DNA of 64,000 nucleotides from G963666535 sp963666535 (GCA_963666535.1 OY762913.1:1364001-1428000); one strand, 5' to 3'. Positions 44,448 to 52,976 are shown, counted from the first letter of the stretch. Translations and numbers: made by a program. Notes: a model not told the origin generated them from the letters alone.

Positions 44448-44482
44448 GGACAGCCCATATGCGGATATGGGCTGTCCTTTTT
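44448..44482 (+). terminator. Terminator of gltBD
   Basis: Perfect 13-bp stem GGACAGCCCATAT with complement (44448-44460, 44465-44477), loop GCGG, then TTTTT. Confidence 0.93.
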
Positions 44483-44511
44483 GAATAGTTTTGAATAGTT
44501 TTTAAACTGCC

Positions 44512-44540
44512 TTGCACCGGTTCGGGCAGGATGGTATAAT
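44512..44540 (+). promoter_or_regulatory. Promoter of glmS
   Basis: TTGCAC (44512-44517), 17 nt, TATAAT (44535-44540). The leader of about 100 nt can fold (ATGATCC..CGCAG with CTGCGG..GGGTCAT, 44549-44600), but the conserved glmS ribozyme core is not recognisable. Confidence 0.72.
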
Positions 44541-44646
44541 GACCGATGTATGATCCCGCAGAATACACATAGAATGCACTGTGGCTGCGGTACGGGTCAT
44601 GATAGAAATTTAGGTTGCTGCGTTAAACCAATTGGAGGTTTTTACT

Positions 44647-46479
44647 ATGTGCGGTATTGTTGGATATATTGGAAAAGAGGAGGCTGCGCCCATTTTGCTG
44701 GACGGTCTTTCTCGACTGGAATACAGGGGGTATGACTCCGCCGGCGTGGCCGTGTTCTCGCCCGAAAAAGGATTGCAGGTGTCGAAGGCAAAGGGGCGGC
44801 TGAAGGTGCTGGCCGATCTCATTGACGAGGGGAAATCGGTTCGTGGCACGCTGGGCGTGGGACACACCCGCTGGGCGACCCACGGAGCGCCGTCCGACGT
44901 GAATTCTCACCCCCAGGTCAGCCAGTCCGGCAGGATTGCGGTGGTACATAACGGGATCATAGAAAACTATGTAAAGCTAAAGGAATTTCTCGTTTCCAAG
45001 GGGGTAACCTTCCTCTCCGAGACCGATACCGAGGTAGTGGCGCAGCTGATCGAATATTTTTATGAGGGGAACATTCTGGAGGCTGTGGACAAGGCGCTTC
45101 ATCGTATTGAAGGCGCTTACGGGCTTGGCATCATTTGCGCGGATGATCCCGACAAGCTGGTGGCAGTCAGAAAAGACAGCCCGCTCATTCTGGGATACGG
45201 CGACGGCTTTAATTTCCTGGCCTCAGACGTGACGGCCGTCATCAAGTATACGCGCGAGGTATGCTATCTGGACGACGGCGAGGTGGCAGTGCTGACTACG
45301 GATGGTGTCCAAATCTACAATCAACTGCTCCAGCCGGTGGAAAAGCCTACGTCCCATGTGGACTGGGAGATCTCGGCCGCGGAAAAGGGTGGCTATGAGC
45401 ATTTCATGTTCAAAGAAATCATGGAGCAGCCCAAGGCTTTGCGCGACACCATCTTTCCCCGGCTGCGGGAGGGGCAGGTGGTACTGGATGATCTCACGGT
45501 TACCACGGAATATCTGCGGGGTATGGAAAAAATCTATATCATTGCCTGCGGCTCCTCTTACCATGTGGGAATGGTGGCAAAGTATACGCTGGAGCGACTG
45601 CTTCGCAAGCCGGTGGAGGTGACGCTGGCCTCGGAATTCCGCTATTGCAGTCCCATTGTCAGCGATCAGACTTTGGTGCTGGTGATCAGCCAGTCGGGCG
45701 AGACCATTGATACGCTGGCGGCCATGCGGGAAGCAAAGCGCCTGGGCGCACGGGTGATTTCTATCGTCAACGTAGTCGGTAGTACCATTGCAAGGGAATC
45801 CGACCATGTACTTTACACCTGGGCGGGGCCGGAAATCGCAGTGGCGACCACGAAAGCGTATTCCACGCAGCTTGCCGTGATCTACCTCATTGGCTTGTGC
45901 TTTGCCAAGCAACTGGAGACCGTCAGCGACGAGGAGTACAGCCAAATGGTGGAGGAGCTGCGTCTGCTCCCCTCCAAGGTGGAGACCATTTTGGAGAACA
46001 AGGAAAGTATTCAGTATTATGCCTCGATCTATTTCAACCACGATTCCGTGTTTTTTATCGGACGGAATATTGACTACGCAGTGGGGATGGAGGGCTCTTT
46101 GAAGCTCAAGGAAATTTCCTACATCCATTCCGAGGCCTACGCCGCCGGCGAGTTGAAGCACGGTACCATTTCCCTAATTGAGGACGGCACCCTAGTCATT
46201 GCGCTGGCAAGCTGGAAAGCGCTGTTTGAAAAGCTGATGAGCAACGTGGTAGAGGTCAAGGCGCGCGGCGCTGATGTGGTGGGGCTTACCACCCAGAGCT
46301 TGGGCGAGGAAATGAAAAAAACCGTGGATTCCACCATTCTGGTGCCCGATACGCATCCCATGTTTTTGCCGTCGCTGGACGTGATACCGCTGCAGCTGTT
46401 TTCCTATTATGTGGCGCTGATGCGCGGCTGTGATATTGATAAGCCGCGGAATTTGGCGAAATCTGTCACGGTGGAATGA
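44647..46479 (+). CDS. glmS: Glutamine-fructose-6-phosphate aminotransferase
   Basis: Makes glucosamine-6-phosphate, the entry to amino-sugar and wall synthesis. 610 residues. Nucleophile Cys 2 (MCGIVGYIG), glutaminase motifs RLEYRGYDSAGVAVF, GHTRWATHGAPSDVNSHPQ and SETDTEVVAQLIEYF; two SIS isomerase domains (about 285-430 and 455-600; VISQSGETIDTLAAMREAK, ISYIHSEAYAAGELKHGTISLIEDG); C-terminal AKSVTVE. ATG at 44647 is required to place Cys at position 2; GGAGG lies 8 nt upstream. Confidence 0.97.
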   Translation: MCGIVGYIGKEEAAPILLDGLSRLEYRGYDSAGVAVFSPEKGLQVSKAKGRLKVLADLIDEGKSVRGTLGVGHTRWATHGAPSDVNSHPQVSQSGRIAVVHNGIIENYVKLKEFLVSKGVTFLSETDTEVVAQLIEYFYEGNILEAVDKALHRIEGAYGLGIICADDPDKLVAVRKDSPLILGYGDGFNFLASDVTAVIKYTREVCYLDDGEVAVLTTDGVQIYNQLLQPVEKPTSHVDWEISAAEKGGYEHFMFKEIMEQPKALRDTIFPRLREGQVVLDDLTVTTEYLRGMEKIYIIACGSSYHVGMVAKYTLERLLRKPVEVTLASEFRYCSPIVSDQTLVLVISQSGETIDTLAAMREAKRLGARVISIVNVVGSTIARESDHVLYTWAGPEIAVATTKAYSTQLAVIYLIGLCFAKQLETVSDEEYSQMVEELRLLPSKVETILENKESIQYYASIYFNHDSVFFIGRNIDYAVGMEGSLKLKEISYIHSEAYAAGELKHGTISLIEDGTLVIALASWKALFEKLMSNVVEVKARGADVVGLTTQSLGEEMKKTVDSTILVPDTHPMFLPSLDVIPLQLFSYYVALMRGCDIDKPRNLAKSVTVE

Positions 46480-46563
46480 GATTCCGGGCGCCACGCCGCG
46501 CTGCTGCAATCCAGTCTGATCAAACAATAAAATTTAGAAATCAACACAATCGAACATATTGAA

Positions 46564-46614
46564 AAAGACAAAACGCTTCCCTGCTGCGATAGCTGAGGGA
46601 AGCGTTTTGTCTTT
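46564..46614 (+). terminator. Terminator of glmS
   Basis: Perfect 19-bp stem AAAGACAAAACGCTTCCCT with complement (46564-46582, 46596-46614). The loop can pair further (GCT/AGC). Confidence 0.9.
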
Positions 46615-46939
46615 ATGTTGGTATATATCGAACGGACTTGCTGGGGCTCGGTGGTGAAGGGTTACAGCCCCTCGTGCCATGGCTCAGAATGTGCAAAAGA
46701 GGACTTGCCATTTTATCAATATCATCTTGCGAATAAATGCGGCCATTCATACAAAAAATGGGGAGACTGGCAGGCGGCCAATCGCCTGCCTTCGAATCAG
46801 GAGCGGTAAGATTACAGTCAGTGCCAATGCTGCACAATGCATGCGAATTATAGGGAAGCGGGACTTAGAAAAAGAAATAGAAATGACTGTGCTTGTTTGA
46901 TCCCCGGCAGAAGAAACATTAGGAGTAGGAAGAAAATAA
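46615..46939. other. Intergenic region of 325 bases
   Basis: One perfect 8-bp hairpin GGCAGGCG/CGCCTGCC (46769-46790). No gene recognised; the short frames here lack good ribosome sites. The last 20 bases contain the ribosome site (TAGGAGTAGGAAG) of the next gene. Confidence 0.4.
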
Positions 46940-47902
46940 ATGCACCAAAAAACGAAAATACAGTTGCTGGTTGGCGTAATTGTTACGGCAGTAATTTTTT
47001 ATTACACAGCAAAGCTTCTGCGCGACCTGGAGCTGAGCGTGGTTTTTCACTGGGATATTAACTGGGGATTTGCTGCAGTTTCCATGATGATCTATATCTA
47101 TGCCAATTATGTACGTGGTCTTGCTTATACACATGGTATTGACCCAGAGATAGATCATATGACGGCGTTTGAAATCGTGGGAATAGGACATACCTTAAAT
47201 ATGGTATTGCCCCTCCACGCCGGCGAAGGAATACGGGCGGCATTCTTCCCCAGTGGCTACAGCGCCCTTCGCAGGACAAAGCTGCTGATCATCCCTGCGT
47301 TTGCAGATTTGATTGCGATTATGCTCATCTCCGCGATTTCAGTTCCTTTTGTCCGGTTTAGCGATCCGAATCTATTAAAGGCGATCTGGATCCTGTCGCT
47401 GATCTGTATCGGCGCTTGCATTTTGATTGCCGCTCTTGCTGTTTTTGTTCCCAAACTACATGGCTATTTTTATGAATATTTCAATTGGTCACTTGCTAAA
47501 ATGATGGCTTGGGTCATACTATCGTGGCTGTTTTTGCTCGTTTCAACGTGGCTTGGGCTCGTTGCCTTTGGATTTGACGCAGTCGGGGCCATACGACTGT
47601 CCCTTGCAGTGTTTGCCGCAACCAATATTATTAATTTCATACCTGCCTCACCGGGAGCCATCGGTTTGTTTGAATATGGAACCATCTTGGGCCTGAGCGG
47701 GCTGGGCGTAGATCGGGCCACGGCACTTTCGGCGGGGTTACTGCTGCACTTGATGCAATATGTGGCACTTTTGCCGTTAGGTGTCTTCCTCTATATGCAC
47801 GCCCTTCACGGGAAATATGGTGATGTGCTCAGAAGTGTGTGGCACAAGAGAGGGAGCAAGAAGCCGGACGCTAAAATCGAATCGGAAAAAAACAAGGAAT
47901 AG
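46940..47902 (+). CDS. YbhN/UPF0104-type flippase-like membrane protein
   Basis: 320 residues with about eight membrane segments and a charged C-terminal tail (KRGSKKPDAKIESEKNKE). Family features: NYVRGLAYTHGI, VGIGHTLNMVLPLHAGEGIRAAFF, and IINFIPASPGAIGLFEYGTILGLSGLG, matching the lysylphosphatidylglycerol synthase membrane domain (AglD/YbhN). These proteins are thought to move or modify lipids or lipid-linked sugars. The glycosyltransferase gene 11 nt downstream supports a role in glycolipid or surface glycan assembly. Confidence 0.88.
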   Translation: MHQKTKIQLLVGVIVTAVIFYYTAKLLRDLELSVVFHWDINWGFAAVSMMIYIYANYVRGLAYTHGIDPEIDHMTAFEIVGIGHTLNMVLPLHAGEGIRAAFFPSGYSALRRTKLLIIPAFADLIAIMLISAISVPFVRFSDPNLLKAIWILSLICIGACILIAALAVFVPKLHGYFYEYFNWSLAKMMAWVILSWLFLLVSTWLGLVAFGFDAVGAIRLSLAVFAATNIINFIPASPGAIGLFEYGTILGLSGLGVDRATALSAGLLLHLMQYVALLPLGVFLYMHALHGKYGDVLRSVWHKRGSKKPDAKIESEKNKE

Positions 47903-47913
47903 GAAAGTCAGAT

Positions 47914-48927
47914 ATGAATGGGTTTAAACTTTTAACGGTTGTCGTGCCAGCCTATAATTCCCAGGATTATCTTCGTCACTGTCTTAACACTGTGGTGCAG
48001 GGTGGACCGGAGGTGGAGGTTATTATAGTAGACGACGGGTCCACGGACAGCACGGCAGAGATCGCACAGGAATATTGCAGACGGTTCCCGCAAACGGTTC
48101 GTCTGGAGCAGAAAGAAAATGGTGGTCATGGCTCAGCCATCAATCGCGGGCTTGAGATGGCCAGGGGCGCCTATTTCAAGGTTGTCGACAGCGACGACTG
48201 GTTGGATATTCCGGAATTAAGGAAGGTGCTTTCGGCATTGCGTGCCGATACCCCAGATTTACTGATTGCAAACTACGTCTACGAATACTCCTGTCGTAGA
48301 CAGCAAAAAGTGATGCGGTATCGCAACGTTTTTCCCCAAGCCAGAGTCATTTCATGGGAAGAGATGAAGCGATTTCGTTCTGACCAATTATTGCACATGC
48401 ACGCATTATATTATCGGACAGCGTTGCTGCGGCAGTGTGGTATCAGGCTGCCTGAACATACATTTTATGTGGACAATCTCTTCACCTGTGTGCCGCTTCC
48501 TTTTGTGAAAAGCCTTATCTACCTTGACTGCTCACCCTACCACTATTCCATCGGCAGGCCTGACCAATCTGTCAACACGCGGGTTATGATCAGACAAATT
48601 GATGAGCAGCTCAAAGTGACTCGTCTGATGATTGAGGCATATGATGATTTTCGTGCCATCCCATATCAAAATTTAAGGCGCTATATGATTTTGCACCTCT
48701 CCATGATGGTGGCGGCCAGCGTTCTCCATATCTATCTGTCTGAGGAAAATTCACTTGGCTGCAAGGCGGAAGCACTTTGGGCATTTGTTCGTACAAAGGA
48801 TAAAAAGCTTTATTCGGCCATACGCCATACCCCTGTAAATATCTGCATAGAAATTGGGCGAAAAACGAGTTGCCGCTTATTGTCCAAAGGCCATAAAGTG
48901 ATTAAACACATCTACAAGTATAGCTAG
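47914..48927 (+). CDS. Family 2 glycosyltransferase
   Basis: 337 residues, GT-A fold. LLTVVVPAYNSQDYLRHCLNTVV, EVIIVDDGSTDSTAEIA, ENGGHGSAINRGLEMARGAYFKVVDSDDWLD (DxD metal site SDD) give the nucleotide-sugar domain (1-110). The second half (110-337) is helical and acceptor-specific. It probably decorates a lipid-linked or surface glycan together with the flippase-like neighbour; the sugar is not predictable. Confidence 0.9.
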   Translation: MNGFKLLTVVVPAYNSQDYLRHCLNTVVQGGPEVEVIIVDDGSTDSTAEIAQEYCRRFPQTVRLEQKENGGHGSAINRGLEMARGAYFKVVDSDDWLDIPELRKVLSALRADTPDLLIANYVYEYSCRRQQKVMRYRNVFPQARVISWEEMKRFRSDQLLHMHALYYRTALLRQCGIRLPEHTFYVDNLFTCVPLPFVKSLIYLDCSPYHYSIGRPDQSVNTRVMIRQIDEQLKVTRLMIEAYDDFRAIPYQNLRRYMILHLSMMVAASVLHIYLSEENSLGCKAEALWAFVRTKDKKLYSAIRHTPVNICIEIGRKTSCRLLSKGHKVIKHIYKYS

Positions 48928-49017
48928 CAGGCTCAAAATCGATGCGAGTATGACGGCAGACAGGGCGTGAGGTACAGAGGGGTGAAGCTCCCAGGCAGCT
49001 TGCGGCTGGAAAGCAGC

Positions 49018-49454
49018 TTAAACAACAATAAACGCGCTGCCTGGGATCTGCTTACATTCTTTTTTGACTCTGCTTGCCTCCTCGGTCAGTCCGTATACAT
49101 CTGTGAAACTTTTGCACGCCGTCAATACCCCTGCGATGGATGGGGAGAGGAGCGGGAACTGCTCGGAAAAACCGCTGCGGTTTTTAGCAATGATGTATCC
49201 GTTTTCCACATCCTTTTCTTTGTAAAAAACCGGGATCAGCGCCTTAGATAACGGTTGATGACTCTGCTTGAACTCGCCAATATTGGCGACGGCTTTTCCA
49301 GCTCGGTATTTTCCGGGTCTCTGCTCAGCACCTCGTAGCCCAAGAGCGAACCGTCACGCAAAGATATGATAGGCTGAACTACCGGTTTAATGTCCTCTGT
49401 TCGGATGATTTCAGCCAGCAGTTCCTGCAGGGCCGTTGCATTCATTTCCTCCAT
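49018..49454 (-). pseudogene. Remnant of an EAL-GGDEF cyclic di-GMP protein
   Basis: The 5' end is intact: AGGAGG, 7 nt, ATG (49454), then MEEMNATALQELLAEIIRTE and the EAL entry IKPVVQPIISLRDGSLLGYEVLSRDP. After residue about 57 the frame no longer matches. A second frame (about 49245 to 49018) gives the typical GGDEF end ALIPVFYKEKDVENGYIIAKNRSG..FPLLSPSIAGV. An internal deletion of several hundred codons with a frame change explains both parts. No active product expected. Confidence 0.75.
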
Positions 49455-49763
49455 GGTTCATCCTCCTTTTGTTTGCCTATAACATGATGAAACCACACTC
49501 TTGTAAAATCCCCATTCGAATTTTGTGAAACTATCGTATAATTTTTTTATTTCTATGAAAAATCACCCAGATTTTACAAAAAGAGAATAAAATCCATACG
49601 AACAGAGTCTAGAATACAAAAGAAGGCTATGCGCGTAGGCGGCTGTGCCCCGAAGTGCTGAAAAAGTTCCTTTTGCAGAACTTCAGAAAAAATAATGGGA
49701 TAAACAATCAGCGCGGTGCCTTGGTGCATCAGGCGATCCGCTTTAGAAAGAAAGGAATAGAAC
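49455..49763 (+). other. Intergenic region upstream of mgsA
   Basis: AT-rich. A TATAAT at 49534-49539 with a weak -35 (TTCGAA, 16 nt) could start mgsA transcription. A small hairpin CTGAA..GTTC/GAAC..CAG (about 49659-49690) follows. Nothing else recognised. Confidence 0.4.
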
Positions 49764-50237
49764 ATGAACAAAACCGGATTTATGGAGCAGAGGCTTGCAG
49801 CCCAAAAACACGTTGCTCTTATTGCTCACGATAGTAAAAAGAAGGAGATGATCGACTGGTGCCTTGAAAATAAGGAAGTGTTGGGTTGCCATTTCCTATG
49901 TGGAACCGGTACCACGGCAAGAATGATCACAGATCGAACCGGCCTTCCCGTGCGCGGCTACAACAGTGGTCCCCTTGGCGGGGACCTTCAAATTGGTTCA
50001 AAAGTGGTGGAAGGGGAAATAGATCTCATTATCTTTTTTTCTGATCCGCTTACCGCACAGCCCCATGATCCGGATGTGAGAGCACTGCTTCGCATTGCCC
50101 AAGTGTATGATATCCCCATTGCCAATAACAAGGCAACGGCAGACTTTTTGATTACGTCGCCGTATATGAATGCCGAGTATACGCACAACATCACGGATTT
50201 TAAGGGAGTCATTTCTGACCGCGTCAATCGTTTATAG
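49764..50237 (+). CDS. mgsA: Methylglyoxal synthase
   Basis: Converts dihydroxyacetone phosphate to methylglyoxal and phosphate, a bypass when sugar phosphates accumulate. 157 residues: KKKEMIDWC, the phosphate-binding GTGTTARMI and SGPLGGDLQIG (general base Asp in GGD), FFSDPLTAQPHDPDVRALLRIAQVYDIPIANNKATADFLI. These match the family almost throughout. ATG at 49764 has AAAGGAA 7 nt upstream. A monocistronic unit. Confidence 0.95.
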   Translation: MNKTGFMEQRLAAQKHVALIAHDSKKKEMIDWCLENKEVLGCHFLCGTGTTARMITDRTGLPVRGYNSGPLGGDLQIGSKVVEGEIDLIIFFSDPLTAQPHDPDVRALLRIAQVYDIPIANNKATADFLITSPYMNAEYTHNITDFKGVISDRVNRL

Positions 50238-50350
50238 TCTTTTCCATTCAGGAGTAGATGGGGAAAAGAATAAGGCACGCGCAAGACGCGATATGGCAAA
50301 GAAAATGCACTCGTATGTACCATCCCCATGTGCGCGCCGCAAAAATACGG

Positions 50351-50370
50351 GGGCGTAAGACACCCTTTTT
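50351..50370 (+). terminator. Short terminator after mgsA
   Basis: GGGCGT-AAG-ACACCC with one C-A mismatch, followed by TTTTT. Confidence 0.5.
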
Positions 50371-50411
50371 CTTGCTTTTTTATAAGAAGAAATGTAAACT
50401 ATAGAACATAA

Positions 50412-50529
50412 GGCAGAGTAGGAATACACGTGTAGAGTCTTGGAAAAGACCTAGTATCGGCGGGACGGGGAGTTGTCCGCCGGGCGAAAAGCAGATTTGC
50501 TTACAGTGTGTGTTCCGCATCCCGCTGCC
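50412..50529 (+). promoter_or_regulatory. Tetrahydrofolate (THF-I) riboswitch
   Basis: The closing stem GGCAG/CTGCC, the GAGTAG near the 5' end, the internal GGGACGGGGAGTTGTCC arm, GCGAAAAGC-type turn and the 3' signature GTTCCGCATCCCGCTGCC match the order of the THF aptamer (GAGUAG ... GCAUCCGCUCC). The downstream gene is folT, the usual THF riboswitch target. Between aptamer and gene a TGCCGCA/TGTGCGGCA stem carries CTCC, which could pair with the GGAGG ribosome site, so control is probably of translation initiation. Confidence 0.82.
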
Positions 50530-50603
50530 GCATCATGAGGGCGGGTCTCCTTCTGTGCGGCAAATCCATTTATGGACTGCCAAAAACAGATGGAGGTATT
50601 ATT

Positions 50604-51200
50604 ATGCAAATTTTCAAGTCTCCGCTTTCCCCTGGTTACTGGAAGGAATCTGCGCAGACCTTTCAAAGCGTGCGCTGTCTGGTGACGTCCGCTCTACTGG
50701 TAGCACTTTCAATCGTCATCTCTTCGTTTTACATTCCCGTAGGGGAGACGCATCGGATCTATTTTAGTTTTTTGGTTCTGGGAGTCTGTGCGCTGGTCTG
50801 TGGCCCTGAAATGGCTTTGACATGTGGATTTGTGGAAGACATCGTTGGATTTATGATCCATCCGGCTGGCCCGTTTTTTTTCGGATATACCATTTCTACC
50901 ATGCTGGCCATGTTGGTGTATGCCCTGTTCTTTTTTCGGGTGCGTATCAGCATTTTGCGCATTTTTTTGGCAAAGCTCACGGTGAATCTGGTTGTTAATG
51001 TTCTGTTTGGTTCGTTATGGAGTGCCATGCTGTTCAGCAAGGGATATCTGTACTATTTGGTGATGGGCTTAATCAAAAACGGCGCAATGTTGGTGCCCGA
51101 GGTAATTTTACTGATCATACTCCTCCAAGCGCTGCTGCCTATTCTCCAGCGACAGGGAATAATTCCCAATCAGATGGGAAAAAGGATCCCCTGGATGTGA
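50604..51200 (+). CDS. folT: Folate ECF transporter S component
   Basis: Small membrane protein (198 residues, five to six membrane segments) that binds folate and docks to the shared ECF energising module. SVRCLVTSALLVALSIVISSFYIPVG, IYFSFLVLGVCALVCGPEMALTCGFVEDIVGFMIHP, GPFFFGYTISTMLAMLVYALFF and the KLTVNLVVNVLFGSLWSAML region match the FolT group. ATG at 50604 follows GGAGG by 8 nt. The THF riboswitch upstream supports folate as substrate. The ECF ATPases are not in the window. Confidence 0.9.
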   Translation: MQIFKSPLSPGYWKESAQTFQSVRCLVTSALLVALSIVISSFYIPVGETHRIYFSFLVLGVCALVCGPEMALTCGFVEDIVGFMIHPAGPFFFGYTISTMLAMLVYALFFFRVRISILRIFLAKLTVNLVVNVLFGSLWSAMLFSKGYLYYLVMGLIKNGAMLVPEVILLIILLQALLPILQRQGIIPNQMGKRIPWM

Positions 51201-51206
51201 GAAACA

Positions 51207-51240
51207 TTACGGGGGGCGCCAATTGTGGCGCCCCCCGTAA
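51207..51240 (+). terminator. Hairpin after folT
   Basis: Perfect 15-bp GC-rich stem (51207-51221 with 51226-51240), loop ATTG. No T-run, so it may protect the 3' end or terminate weakly. Confidence 0.5.
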
Positions 51241-51349
51241 AATGCTGAGAGAAAACCGCAGATAAAGGAGAAAAAACTCTTGCAAAACATAAGCGGATAT
51301 GGTAACATATTTAAGTCGCTTGAGTAAAATAACTTGTGTGACATGCAAT

Positions 51350-51426
51350 CCGGGTGTGGCGAAGCTTGGTATCGCGCTTGACTGGGGGTCAAGAGGCCGC
51401 AGGTTCAAATCCTGTCACTCGGACCA
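51350..51426 (+). tRNA. tRNA-Pro(GGG), CCA encoded
   Basis: Acceptor stem CCGGGTG/CACTCGG, D-arm GCG/CGC, anticodon stem CTTGA/TCAAG with loop CTGGGGG (anticodon GGG), T-arm CAGG/CCTG with TTCAAAT. The 3' ACCA is encoded. Confidence 0.95.
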
Positions 51427-51435
51427 AAAAGGTTC

Positions 51436-51467
51436 AGGGGAAGACGCAAGAGATTGTGTCTTTCCCT
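51436..51467 (+). terminator. Terminator after tRNA-Pro
   Basis: AGGGGAAGACGC pairs with GTGTCTTTCCCT (51436-51447, 51456-51467) using two G-U pairs; T-rich sequence follows. Confidence 0.6.
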
Positions 51468-52075
51468 CAGCCTGTTTATAATTTCAGCGAAGAGACCGCC
51501 CGAGGGCGCATAGGTCTGCACACCAATGCAGGCCTCCCCGTCAAGTCTGTGCGGGGCCGTGAGGAAGTATCATGATCAGCTATCGTTTCATGGCAACTTC
51601 ATTGTTTTTCGACCTGGTTCCCATCCTGATCGGATGATCGTGGCTCAGGAGAAAACAACAGAGAATCCTGCCGCCTCGCGTGGCGACGGTGTTCCCAGTG
51701 CTGGCCGTCCTCGTCGGTACAGTCCGATCACTGTCTTGTTCTAACTCTTCGCTGTATACACCAAAGCAATTCCAATCCAAATTCGTGTGCATTTTTAGAA
51801 ATGCAGTTTAAATTGTAGACAATAGCTGGGCTAACAGCTATTATCATATTAGGGTGCCTTAGAGTTTTTTCAAGGTGCAGAGCTGCCTGAAGCATGAGGT
51901 TCTTTCCGCAAGGAAGGGGCCTTTTGCTTTTATCAGGCTATATGTTAAACGCCGGCATAGTTCTGATTAAAGAGATGTAAATATTGCCAGCGTATTAACC
52001 GCAATTTACCAATGCGATGTTGCCATTTTACCGCCATCGGAGAAAGATTACAAGAAATAAATGAATTCGCCGAAA
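51468..52075. other. Gene-poor stretch of about 600 bases
   Basis: No recognised gene. Short frames in 51526-51792 have no family match that I know and no good ribosome site. A hairpin (AGG..CTTTCC-GCAA-GGAAG..CCT, about 51899-51930) followed by T-rich sequence lies near 51930. Composition shifts toward AT here, at the start of the accessory region. Confidence 0.4.
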
Positions 52076-52309
52076 TTATTTCTTTTCTTCCTCTTCGTAC
52101 AATAACTCTCTCAGGTCCATGATTTCAAGTGCGTCGGCCAGAGCAATGGCATTCTTAAGAGTTACGTTCTCCATTTTTGTGACGCCGCGTTCAATCTTGC
52201 TGATTTTCATAACATGCACTCCAGATGCTTTAGATAAAGCCCCTTGACTTATACCAGCCTGCGCGCGAAGGTTCGACAGCCGGCTTGTGGTGTGCTCTCT
52301 ATCTATCAT
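52076..52309 (-). CDS. Small XRE-type HTH regulator
   Basis: 77 residues, a single Cro/C1 helix-turn-helix: SRLSNLRAQAGISQGALSKASGVHVMKISKIERGVTKMENVTLKNAIALADALEI. No effector domain; an acidic-basic tail (EEEEKK). The ribosome site is weak. It lies 21 nt from a perfect palindrome, so it probably controls itself. Such small regulators often belong to mobile elements or toxin-antitoxin pairs, but no toxin frame is adjacent. Confidence 0.82.
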   Translation of the reverse strand: MIDREHTTSRLSNLRAQAGISQGALSKASGVHVMKISKIERGVTKMENVTLKNAIALADALEIMDLRELLYEEEEKK

Positions 52310-52329
52310 ATAAATTGCTGCTTTGTTTC

Positions 52330-52353
52330 AATATAACCTATATACGTTATATT
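52330..52353. promoter_or_regulatory. Perfect palindromic operator upstream of the XRE gene
   Basis: AATATAAC, 8-nt spacer CTATATAC, GTTATATT. The arms contain TATA boxes usable as -10 elements on the - strand. Confidence 0.6.
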
Positions 52354-52645
52354 GCCAATAATTAGTTTAAAGGCCTATGTATTCCATGTAGAGGAGGCAA
52401 GGGCCAAAGAAACTTACAATGCTAACCTGAGCCAACAACTGTGCCGCCTGACCAACCTTAGTAGAATACGAAAAAGTGGTCCAAAGAATGTTGAAATAGA
52501 CAATCAGCGCAATGGGCTTACCACAATAGCCGTGTGCTTGACGTGCCGCAGAAACCCTGTCGCCCGGAACGGAACATTCTGTTGATCTGCCGGATTTATC
52601 CTGTCTTGCAGGGAAAAGCGAGATACTGGGTATGCAGTCAAATAT

Positions 52646-52692
52646 AAAGCCGTGGAGAAGGGTGATTTCATCCTCACTCCACGGCTTTTATT
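52646..52692 (+). terminator. Hairpin terminator in the 52.4-52.9 kb gap
   Basis: AAAGCCGTGGAG/CTCCACGGCTTT (52646-52657, 52677-52688), with further inner pairing, then TATT. Upstream (52354-52645) no complete gene is recognised, so this may be the tail of a deleted unit. Confidence 0.65.
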
Positions 52693-52694
52693 AG

Positions 52695-52806
52695 TTGTAT
52701 TATTCGGCAAATTCTGGTATAATTAGACAAATGAAGGCCTAAACGCCTGTTTGTCTGGTAGAAGGTGTTGGGCCAGACCGTGCAGAGCGTTTCTGCGTGG
52801 TTTTTT
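52695..52806 (+). ncRNA. Possible small RNA with its own promoter and terminator
   Basis: TTGTAT (52695-52700), 17 nt, TATAAT (52718-52723). A start near 52730 would give about 77 nt of RNA with one GGC/GCC hairpin (ACAAA..TTTGT outer pairs) and a terminator CCGTGCAGA/TCTGCGTGG (52778-52800) followed by TTTTTT. It could instead be an attenuated leader of the lipoprotein gene 170 nt downstream. Confidence 0.45.
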
Positions 52807-52976
52807 GCTAGGTACTATAAATAACACACAGTTCGGTTAATGTATATTATAGCAATTAAGCGCAGTTCGGAGATAAGCAGGAATATCAAAATATCCAGAT
52901 TAAGAGATTATTTGGGTTTGCCGTTGGAAAAATACGTGCAAACACAGAAGCTATTATGGGATAGGATAGGTTTTTT

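Noticed and set aside
44541..44646. glmS ribozyme
   Set aside because: Leader too short and the conserved core sequence not found.
46613..46837. 74-codon - strand frame after glmS
   Set aside because: No ribosome site, no homology I recognise, and it overlaps the hairpin at 46769-46790.
51526..51792. Two overlapping short frames on opposite strands
   Set aside because: Neither has a good start region or a recognised sequence; the stretch is left as unassigned.
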